DNA of 11,535 bases, from positions 1-11,535 of the forward strand of contig CAZSYL010000082.1 of assembly GCA_964610745.1 (NCBI GenBank), written 5' to 3'. The notes under the pieces were generated by a model. The model made no database searches. It saw nothing but the letters and a program-made list of their open reading frames with translations, and was not told the origin of the DNA. This DNA is from SHLQ01 sp964610745 (GTDB taxonomy: Bacteria; Actinomycetota; Acidimicrobiia; Acidimicrobiales; SHLQ01). The translations under genes were made by a program, and so were the position numbers. The stretch's first letter is position 1, and the number at the start of each line of letters is the position of its first letter. Positions 1 through 5,352 of this stretch are shown piece by piece.

Positions 1-54
1 AGCGCCGGTGGCATCGCGCAGCGCCTTGATGTCCTGAACAGTGAAGTCAGCCAT
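1..54 (-). CDS. tsf: Elongation factor Ts (N-terminal fragment)
   Basis: This is the first 18 codons of EF-Ts, the guanine nucleotide exchange factor that recycles EF-Tu in the cytoplasm. The ATG is at 52-54 and the peptide starts MADFTVQDIKALRDATGA. That matches the family N-terminus, a small UBA-like helix bundle in which 'I K x L R x x T G A' is very conserved. The rest of the gene lies outside the window. A purine-rich stretch (GAACGAAAGAAA) precedes the ATG and is a modest ribosome binding site. It lies 72 bases after the rpsB stop, the usual rpsB-tsf operon arrangement, so it is probably co-transcribed with rpsB. Confidence 0.93.
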   Translation of the reverse strand, partial: MADFTVQDIKALRDATGA

Positions 55-126
55 GATGTTTCTTTCGTTCTAGTAGGGGATGAAACGTGTCGACGTTCCG
101 AATACGGATGATGTGCTGGTGAGCCG

Positions 127-1296
127 CTAGGACTTGCCAGCTTCCTTGTAGCCAGCTGCGGTCGCGGCTTCGGCGGTGTTAAACCAGATCTCGGCAACGG
201 TCTGCTCGTACCAACGGCCGCCCGGCTGGTGGAACTTCATCGAGTCGGCATTGCCCTTGATCTCGAATCCTTCGGGCATTGAACCGTCATCGAGTGGAGC
301 GTGCGAGCCCGCTGGAGCGTCGCCAGCAGGCGCTGCTGGCGCAACTGGTGCCTCTTCAGCCGGAGCGGCTTCAGCGACTGGTGCCGCTTCTGCCGCAGCG
401 TCCGGTGCTGGAGCCTCTTGCGCTGGAGCAGCGTCGGCTGCATCCTTTTCTGCAGCGATCCGTGCTTCACGCTCGGCTGCAGCTGCGGTCGCGGCCGCAC
501 GCGCCTCGGCCTGTGCTTGGTCGTGTGCTGCCTGCTCTTCGGCGGTGCGTTCGGTTGGCGCTGCAGGTGCGTCAGCTTCCTTTGGAACTCCCGCCATCTC
601 AGCGCGCTTGGAACGAATGAAGTGTCCTTCCAGGACGGCGTCAGAAATCACGCGGGACATGAGGTCGCCGCTACGGATAGCGTCGTCGTTTCCGGGAATC
701 ACGTAATCGACGAGGTCGGGGTCGCAGTTGGTGTCGACGACAGCCACGAGCGGAAGGCCGAGCTTGTTGGCTTCGGTCACTGCGGTGTTCTCGAGCTTTG
801 TGTCGAGGATGAACACGGCGTCGGGGGCCTTGGTGAGGCCGCGAATTCCGCCGAGGTTGCGCTCGAGCTTGGTCAGCTCGCGCTGGATCATCAGTGCTTC
901 CTTCTTCGGCATGGCGTCGAACTCACCCGAGTCGCGCATGCGCTCGTATTCCTTCATCTTGTCGACGCGCTTTTGGATTGTTTGGAAGTTGGTCAGCATG
1001 CCGCCGAGCCATCGCTGGTTGACATAAGGCATCCCGGCCTTGTCTGCGTAGAACTGGATCGAGTCCTGCGCCTGACGCTTGGTGCCCACGAAAAGAATCG
1101 TGCCACCACCGGCAACGAGGTCACGCACGTAGGTGTAAGCGTCCTCGAGACGGTTTAGCGTCTGGTTGAGGTCGATGATGTAGATGCCGTTGCGCTCGCC
1201 GTGAATGAACCGCTTCATCTTCGGGTTCCAGCGACGGGTCTGATGCCCGAAGTGCACGCCTGCGTCGAGCAACTGCTTCATGGTGATAACTGCCAT
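127..1296 (-). CDS. rpsB: 30S ribosomal protein S2 with long tail and extra C-terminal domain
   Basis: Small-subunit protein S2, needed for late 30S assembly and S1 docking. Residues 1-235 are a complete S2 core: MKQLLDAGVHFGHQTRRWNPKMK at the N-terminus, FVGTKRQAQ (69-77), QRWLGGMLTN (94-103) and the region around DAVFILDT (159-166). The protein is 389 residues, while typical S2 has about 240-290. Residues 236-340 are a low-complexity Ala/Glu/Pro linker with coiled-coil-like AEARAAA segments. Residues 341-389 look like a separate small domain with the pattern GNADSxxFHxPGGxWY...AExWF...AAGY. It resembles the Ada-like metal-binding motif that NCBI calls 'sunset domain' (from memory), with Gly360 where related forms have Cys. 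The ATG at 1294-1296 is supported by AGGGAAGG nine bases upstream. The tail is in frame, with no sign of a frameshift. Confidence 0.97.
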   Translation of the reverse strand: MAVITMKQLLDAGVHFGHQTRRWNPKMKRFIHGERNGIYIIDLNQTLNRLEDAYTYVRDLVAGGGTILFVGTKRQAQDSIQFYADKAGMPYVNQRWLGGMLTNFQTIQKRVDKMKEYERMRDSGEFDAMPKKEALMIQRELTKLERNLGGIRGLTKAPDAVFILDTKLENTAVTEANKLGLPLVAVVDTNCDPDLVDYVIPGNDDAIRSGDLMSRVISDAVLEGHFIRSKRAEMAGVPKEADAPAAPTERTAEEQAAHDQAQAEARAAATAAAAEREARIAAEKDAADAAPAQEAPAPDAAAEAAPVAEAAPAEEAPVAPAAPAGDAPAGSHAPLDDGSMPEGFEIKGNADSMKFHQPGGRWYEQTVAEIWFNTAEAATAAGYKEAGKS

Positions 1297-1328
1297 GTTT
1301 GGTGACCTTCCCTGCGGTTTTGACGGAG

Positions 1329-1367
1329 CTACACCCAGGCGCCGGAGGCGACCGCAGACGGGTGCAG
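1329..1367 (-). promoter_or_regulatory. Possible structured 5' leader of rpsB
   Basis: On the minus strand an 8-bp stem, CTGCACCC (1360-1367) with GGGTGTAG (1329-1336, one G-U pair), encloses a second GC-rich stem, GGtCGCC-TCC-GGCGCC, with one bulged base. It ends about 16 bases before the rpsB ribosome binding site. S2 is known to repress its own operon through a leader structure in gammaproteobacteria. Whether this hairpin does the same is inference, and I do not recognise a known leader family. Confidence 0.3.
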
Positions 1368-1371
1368 CGGG

Positions 1372-1401
1372 ATTCTCTAACCGACCACTTCTGCCTCACA
1401 A
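1372..1401 (-). promoter_or_regulatory. Possible rpsB-tsf promoter
   Basis: On the minus strand TTGTGA (1396-1401) is followed after 18 bases by GAGAAT (1372-1377), or after 16 bases by TAGAGA (1374-1379). Either is a moderate housekeeping-sigma match placed about 75 bases before the rpsB ATG. Other TTGACG boxes in the same gap, at about 1434-1439 and 1511-1516, have no partner -10 at a good distance. This is a weak prediction. Confidence 0.3.
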
Positions 1402-1525
1402 GCAGGGCTGGCCGTTGGGCAGATTTTGCCCACGTCAACGCTAGCGGCGAATCCCGAGCTGACCACCCGCGACCTAGGCTTTTGTGACTGCACCGACACG
1501 GCGCTATCTACGTCAAGGGGAGGGT

Positions 1526-2179
1526 CTAACCCGGCCCCGGCACTAGGCGGACAACGATCTCGAACGCAGCGAAGAGCAGCTCGGGGTTGAAATGAACTCC
1601 ATCCTGGCGGGCGCTGAAGTGTGTGCTTGTTCCTGCGGTGCCAAGTCGTTGACCTCGAGACACGTTTTCTCCAACGCCGACGGTGATCGAATCGAGGAAC
1701 CCGACGGTCGTAACCAATCCCCCACCATGGTCGACGGTGACGAACAGGTTTCCGCCGACTTGGCCGGCAAATTTGATCGTTCCTTCGGCCGACGCCGCGA
1801 CGACCTGCCCGGGCGTCGTGCCGTACTCAATGCCTCGGTTGCCTGGCCCAAACGCATGCTCGGGCGCCCGGAACGGATCGACTATCGGAGCCTCGACGGG
1901 TGGAACATGTTCTTCCGAAAAATCGAACGATTCGGGCACGACCGGGCCGACCTCGGCGGCGCCCAAGGACGGGATCGCCAGGCCAATACCCACCGTTGCG
2001 CCAACGACCGCAACGGCAACGGCAACGGCNNNNNNNNNNNNNNNNNNNNNNNNNNNNNNNNNNNNNNNNNNNNNNNNNNNNNNNNNNNNNNNNNNNNNNN
2101 NNNNNNNNNNNNNNNNNNNNNNNNNNNNNGCAACGGCAACGGCAACGGCGACACACTTGCTCACACGCGAGCTCGACAT
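1526..2179 (-). CDS. Exported M23/LytM-like protein, degenerate active site, interrupted by assembly gap
   Basis: The C-terminal half is an M23 (LytM) beta-sandwich: PFRAPEHAFGPGNRGIEYG, then VVAASAEGTIKFAG, VTVDHGGGLVTTVGFL, VGENVSRGQRLGTAGTSTHF and DGVHFNPELLF. In active M23 enzymes the zinc ligands are HxxxD and HxH. Here those sites read NRGIE and GVHF, so hydrolase activity is doubtful; it may bind the wall or activate another hydrolase. The N-terminus is MSSSRVSK, then an Ala-Val hydrophobic run, then IPSLGAAEV, a signal peptide with probable cleavage after SLGA. The hydrophobic run is coded by GCCGTT hexamers and contains 100 Ns, so the true length is unknown. The frame is the same on both sides. 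The ATG at 2177-2179 has AGGA just upstream. An M23 gene between whiG and rpsB is, as I recall, common in Actinobacteria. Its position upstream of rpsB need not imply a shared function. Confidence 0.8.
   Translation of the reverse strand: MSSSRVSKCVAVAVAVXXXXXXXXXXXXXXXXXXXXXXXXXXXXXXXXXXAVAVAVAVVGATVGIGLAIPSLGAAEVGPVVPESFDFSEEHVPPVEAPIVDPFRAPEHAFGPGNRGIEYGTTPGQVVAASAEGTIKFAGQVGGNLFVTVDHGGGLVTTVGFLDSITVGVGENVSRGQRLGTAGTSTHFSARQDGVHFNPELLFAAFEIVVRLVPGPG
2010..2149. repeat. GCAACG hexanucleotide microsatellite flanking the gap
   Basis: Identical 20-base tracts, (GCAACG)3GC on the plus strand, lie at 2010-2029 and 2130-2149, directly against the Ns on each side. On the coding (minus) strand the unit is GCC GTT, giving Ala-Val, so unit gain or loss changes the length of the signal-peptide core without breaking the frame. 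The repeat is the likely cause of the assembly break. Confidence 0.9.
2030..2129. other. Assembly gap of 100 Ns
   Basis: Exactly 100 Ns, the conventional placeholder for a scaffold gap of unknown size. Both flanks end in the same 20-base repeat. The real gap may therefore be zero, with the contig ends simply overlapping, or may hold more repeat units. Both possibilities keep the M23-like gene in frame. Confidence 0.97.
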
Positions 2180-2312
2180 GAGTTCCTGTTTCTCAAACGA
2201 TCAAGGGGGAAGTGCTCGGTCGGCCAGGGCCAACACGTCCACAGTCCCAGCACACGCAAACACGCGCCAACCCCGACACAAGAACAACCCTCTACTGTGA
2301 CAAAAGCCACAG

Positions 2313-2375
2313 GGTGTCTGACCCCTTTTTCGAAAAAGGGGTCAGACCCCTTTCGGGTGTTTGGGGTACGACCCC
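2313..2375. repeat. Three 13-bp palindromes at exact 25-bp spacing
   Basis: GGTGTCTGACCCC (2313-2325), GGGGTCAGACCCC (2338-2350) and GGGGTACGACCCC (2363-2375) start exactly 25 bases apart. The middle copy is a perfect palindrome around one base; the outer two are near-perfect. The first spacer is itself palindromic (TTTTTCGAAAAA), so 2316-2347 forms a perfect 32-bp palindrome centred at 2331/2332. A further hairpin, CTGTGGC-TTTT-GTCACAG on the minus strand (2295-2312), abuts the array. The layout resembles REP/BIME-type intergenic repeats, but could also be a terminator or an operator cluster. Confidence 0.75.
2333..2353 (-). terminator. Likely intrinsic terminator after whiG
   Basis: Read on the minus strand, AAAGGGG-TCTGA-CCCCTTT forms a 7-bp stem and runs into five Ts, starting 38 bases after the whiG stop. 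The adjoining TTTTTCGAAAAA and second GGGGTCAGAC half make the site nearly symmetrical, so it could also stop transcription from the other side. It is part of the 25-bp array, so termination may be a by-product of a REP-like repeat. Confidence 0.5.
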
Positions 2376-2391
2376 TACCGGAATTGCCGCT

Positions 2392-3171
2392 TTAGGCGGG
2401 GCTGTATTCGGATGCGGCGAGGCGCGAACGGAGGCGCAGCACCGACTTGGTGTGAATCTGACACACACGACTCTCAGTGACACCGAGGACGTTTCCGATA
2501 TCCGCGAGAGTCAGGCCCTCGTAGTAGTAGAGGGTGAGAACGATCTTCTCGCGTTCGGTCATGTTGTTGATCGACTCTGCGAGAAGCTGACGCATCTCCT
2601 CGACCTCAAACGAGCCAACAGGCCCAGCGCCAGAGTCAGGGATCGTGTCTCCCAAGGTCATCGAGTCGCCGCGTTCGCCGCCCGAGAGCATTTCGTCGAG
2701 CGCAACAACGCCGACGAACGAGATTTTGGCGAGCATGCTGTCGAGTTCATCGGTAGAAATGTCGAGAGCGTGGGCGAGCTCATCGTCACTCGGGGCTCGC
2801 CCGAGCTTGGCCTCAAGCTTGGCGTTGGCCTGCTCGATTCGCTTGGCCTTTGTGCGAACGGACCGTGGAACCCAGTCCATAGAACGAAGCTCGTCGAGCA
2901 TTGCGCCCTTGATCCGCGAGATTGCGTAGGTCTCGAACTTGTATCCGCGTTCGGGGTCGAACTTATCGATTGCATCGATCAGCCCAAAGATCCCGTAGCT
3001 AACGAGGTCAGCCTGTTCGACATTCTGCGGCAGGCCAGCAGCAACACGACTTCCGACATACTTCACCAGCGGCGAGTAGTGCACGATTAGCTGATCGCGA
3101 AGCTCACGAGTTGGTTTCTCGGTGTATCGAGCCCACAACGTGTCGGCTCGTGCCTTTTCTTGTTCGTCCAC
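2392..3171 (-). CDS. whiG: RNA polymerase sigma factor, WhiG/FliA type
   Basis: A group 3 sigma-70 factor of 259 residues, full length for the family. Region 2 is residues 24-106, with the signature DLVSYGIFGLIDAIDKF (55-71), the GYKFETYAISRIKGAMLDELR stretch (76-96) and DWVPRSVR (99-106). Region 3 follows at about 107-185. Region 4 is 200-250, with helix-turn-helix LTLADIGNVLGVTESRVCQIH (220-240). In Streptomyces WhiG drives sporulation genes; in motile bacteria FliA drives flagellar genes. No flagellar or spore gene is in the window, so its regulon here is unknown, and the whiG name rests on context next to dprA and rpsB. The start is GTG at 3169-3171 with AAGGGA upstream. It follows the recombinase stop by 26 bases, so the two are probably co-transcribed. 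A terminator-like palindrome follows. Confidence 0.93.
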   Translation of the reverse strand: MDEQEKARADTLWARYTEKPTRELRDQLIVHYSPLVKYVGSRVAAGLPQNVEQADLVSYGIFGLIDAIDKFDPERGYKFETYAISRIKGAMLDELRSMDWVPRSVRTKAKRIEQANAKLEAKLGRAPSDDELAHALDISTDELDSMLAKISFVGVVALDEMLSGGERGDSMTLGDTIPDSGAGPVGSFEVEEMRQLLAESINNMTEREKIVLTLYYYEGLTLADIGNVLGVTESRVCQIHTKSVLRLRSRLAASEYSPA

Positions 3172-3197
3172 GTAATTTCCCTTGAAGGCCTTGCTTG

Positions 3198-4118
3198 CTA
3201 TGCCCGCGGATGACTCGACCGATGCACCCGCTGCAAGCGTTCTTTGCTCACATGCGTGTAGATCTGAGTGGTCGAGAGATCTGAGTGGCCCAATAACTCC
3301 TGCACCGTTCGTAGATCGGCACCACCGTCCAAAAGATGAGTCGCAAACGTATGTCGAAGCGCGTGCGGGTAGGTCGGCTTTGACGCCCGACGGTCCAGAA
3401 TCCGCCTTACATCACGTGGCCCAAGCCGGTTTCCACGTTGATTTTTGAACAACATTCGGGGTTTCTCTGCACCTGTCCCACCATCCAAAGAAACGTCACT
3501 TTCTGTGGCAGAAATTTCTTTCAAATGTGCTTTAAGTGCCGCTTTGGCAGGCTCACTAAGGGGGACGATGCGTTCTTTTTCGCCCTTTCCCCACACCCTG
3601 ATCACTCCGAGATGGAGATCAGCGCTATCGGTGTTGAGGTCGCAGACTTCACTGACTCGGAGTCCAGAGCCGTAGAGCAGTTCGAGAACTGCGTCGTCCT
3701 GGAGCCGACGAGGTGATGTATCGTCAAGATCGATTTTCGGCGAGGGGTCATCACCGAGTAATTCGGCAAGTTCGCGGTCGCCGAGAACCGTTGGCAACCT
3801 CACCGATGCTGCTGGGCTGGAGATCCCAACCGTGGGGTCATCGGTGATGACACCTTCGGTTCGAGCCCATTCGAAGAACCGCCGCAGAGAACTCATCTTG
3901 CGAGCAATTGTTCGGCGGGCATACCCCGACTGATCCAGCTGAGCCAGGTAACGGCGAATCACACGTCGATCGATTCCATCCACACCCGTCTCAGCGCTCG
4001 CACGGCCGATCTGCTCACACCACTCGACAAAGGCGTCGAGGTCGCGTCGATACACCGATCGGGTTGATGGTTGCACCCCGGTCAGTTGTTCGGCGAAGGC
4101 GGAGACGTGTTCGCGCAC
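3198..4118 (-). CDS. xerC: Tyrosine recombinase, XerC-like
   Basis: A site-specific tyrosine recombinase of 306 residues, the usual Xer size. An N-terminal SAM-like core-binding domain spans about 1-85 (STRSVYRRDLDAF, RRTIARKMSSLRRFF). The catalytic domain is about 108-300 and all active-site residues are present: Arg154 in GLRVSEV, Lys178 in GKGEKER, His252 and Arg255 in HALRHTFATHLL, His278 in LGHSDLSTTQ and the nucleophile Tyr287. Xer proteins resolve chromosome dimers at dif. Its place between dprA and whiG is, as I recall, the conserved actinobacterial xerC site, which argues against a mobile integrase. The start is GTG at 4116-4118; an in-frame TGA lies two codons upstream, so no longer form exists. 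No Shine-Dalgarno is visible. It begins 121 bases after the dprA stop. XerD or another Xer paralogue cannot be excluded. Confidence 0.88.
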   Translation of the reverse strand: MREHVSAFAEQLTGVQPSTRSVYRRDLDAFVEWCEQIGRASAETGVDGIDRRVIRRYLAQLDQSGYARRTIARKMSSLRRFFEWARTEGVITDDPTVGISSPAASVRLPTVLGDRELAELLGDDPSPKIDLDDTSPRRLQDDAVLELLYGSGLRVSEVCDLNTDSADLHLGVIRVWGKGEKERIVPLSEPAKAALKAHLKEISATESDVSLDGGTGAEKPRMLFKNQRGNRLGPRDVRRILDRRASKPTYPHALRHTFATHLLDGGADLRTVQELLGHSDLSTTQIYTHVSKERLQRVHRSSHPRA

Positions 4119-4125
4119 GTGTCAG

Positions 4126-4131
4126 AGGGTA
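4126..4131 (-). promoter_or_regulatory. Possible -10 box for a leaderless xerC mRNA
   Basis: TACCCT on the minus strand fits the actinobacterial TAnnnT -10 pattern and ends 7 bases before the GTG start of the recombinase. With no Shine-Dalgarno present, the spacing fits transcription beginning at the GTG itself. No convincing -35 is seen. Inference only. Confidence 0.35.
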
Positions 4132-4239
4132 GTCGTCCAAACCTCCAGTACCCGGGAAGCGAACCAAGGATGATCCGAATGACTCAGCAATTCACGAACG
4201 CGTTATGGGTGGTCACCAAGCCGCGAAACACACTCTCGC

Positions 4240-5352
4240 TCAGCGCACGCGCTCGATCCACGGACCACTCTGAGCGCACAGACCATCGACGACCAGCCGC
4301 TCCACTTCGACTGCGACCTCACTCGGGCTCAACGTCACCCGGCTACACAACTCCTCAAAGAGAAGCGGGTTCCACCCAAGCGCATCGAGCAACACCGACG
4401 ACCGTGCAATGTCGTCGTTGCTGTCCAGCGGAGCTTGAGGCGCGCTGTGGCCAATCATGAACAGCACGTCCTCGACCGACAGCAACGGCACGGCTCCTTC
4501 AGAGATCAGACGATTGGTACCGACCGACGAATTGGAGGTGATCGGCCCGGGGACCGCGCCCACCGGGATGTCTCGCTCCTGGGCGGCATCGACAGTAGAC
4601 AGCGAACCCCCATGTTCGTGGGACTCGATGACGACCACCGCATCAGCAAGACCCGCGATGATCCGGTTGCGCGCGGGAAACCGCCACTTCTGCGGCCCAA
4701 CGCCGGGTGCTGTTTCGCTGACGAGCAAACCACTGGCTGCAACGTGAGCCCAGAGCTTTTCGTTTCGTCTTGGATAGACGATGTCGAGACCACTACCAAC
4801 CACCCCGACCGGAGGAGCCCTATGGGGTTCATCAACGCTGAGCACACCCTGGTGTGCTGCCGCATCGATACCCAATGCCAGTCCGGACACAACCGACACA
4901 CCAGCGTCGGCCAATGCAGCACCAAACTCGAAGGCACACCGTCTTCCATATGACGTGCAGTTTCGTGTACCAACGATGGCAACCGTCGGCTCGTCGCCCA
5001 GTGCGCGCCCCAGCCCGAAGATCAGGTGCGGCGGCTCAACGTCGTGGCGAAGTCGTTCTGGATATCGGCTGCTGCCATGTCTCGCGACCCAGATGCCGAG
5101 CTCGTCAACCCTCGACCAGTGATCATCGACAGAAATTGAACGAGCCGCCGATCGCCATTTGGCGACCTGATCGTCGGAGACGCCGTCGATGGTTAGCGGA
5201 CGACCACAGGTGAGGTCGTCCCACACGCGATGGGCGGGGTGCTCTTCGAGCAGCGACGACAGCCGATTGGGGCCAATTCCTGGGAGGCTGAGCAAGGCGA
5301 CAAGAAACCGATCATCGTGTTCATCGTCGACCGAGGTGGTTGCACTGTTCAT
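4240..5352 (-). CDS. dprA: DNA processing protein DprA
   Basis: DprA binds incoming single-stranded DNA and loads RecA during transformation. This copy has 370 residues. Residues 16-75 form a helix-hairpin-helix/SAM-like domain (LPGIGPNRLSSLL). The Rossmann-like DprA core runs about 85-295, with VAIVGTRNCTSYG (124-136), SGLALGIDAAAH (156-167), GSGLDIVYPRRN (186-197), the RFPARNRIIAGLADAVVVIE stretch (224-243), GGSLST (248-253) and VPGPI...GTNRLISEGA (267-286). Residues 315-370 are a C-terminal winged-helix (DML1-like) domain. SGLALGID has Leu where many DprA proteins have Arg. I chose the ATG at 5350-5352 because it overlaps the comM stop as ATGA; an in-frame ATG at 5395-5397 would give 15 extra residues inside comM. 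With comM beside it, a DNA-uptake or recombination role is likely, though no competence pilus genes are in view. Confidence 0.94.
   Translation of the reverse strand: MNSATTSVDDEHDDRFLVALLSLPGIGPNRLSSLLEEHPAHRVWDDLTCGRPLTIDGVSDDQVAKWRSAARSISVDDHWSRVDELGIWVARHGSSRYPERLRHDVEPPHLIFGLGRALGDEPTVAIVGTRNCTSYGRRCAFEFGAALADAGVSVVSGLALGIDAAAHQGVLSVDEPHRAPPVGVVGSGLDIVYPRRNEKLWAHVAASGLLVSETAPGVGPQKWRFPARNRIIAGLADAVVVIESHEHGGSLSTVDAAQERDIPVGAVPGPITSNSSVGTNRLISEGAVPLLSVEDVLFMIGHSAPQAPLDSNDDIARSSVLLDALGWNPLLFEELCSRVTLSPSEVAVEVERLVVDGLCAQSGPWIERVR

Noticed and set aside
130..276. Frameshift or fused downstream gene explaining the S2 tail
   Set aside because: The frame is continuous with no stop or start and normal codon use; the tail ends in a clean TAG before the tsf leader.
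301..1158. Long plus-strand open frame (about 285 codons) opposite rpsB
   Set aside because: It lies antisense to a certain S2 gene. The frame is open because of the GC-rich, Ala-rich coding strand, and the product is Cys/Arg/Ser-rich with no family likeness.
1416..1432. Perfect hairpin TGGGCA-GATTT-TGCCCA as a terminator after the M23-like gene
   Set aside because: No T-tract follows on the minus strand and it lies over 90 bases past the stop, so function is unclear.
2313..2375. CRISPR array, because of three evenly spaced repeats
   Set aside because: Repeats are 13 bp with 12-bp spacers, one spacer is palindromic, and no cas genes are present; the dimensions do not fit.
2392..3171. FliA controlling flagella
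   Set aside because: The family fits, but no flagellar genes are in view and the synteny is that of actinobacterial whiG.
3198..4118. Mobile-element integrase
   Set aside because: All Xer features are present, it sits in the conserved dprA-whiG slot, and no attachment repeats, tRNA or cargo genes are nearby.
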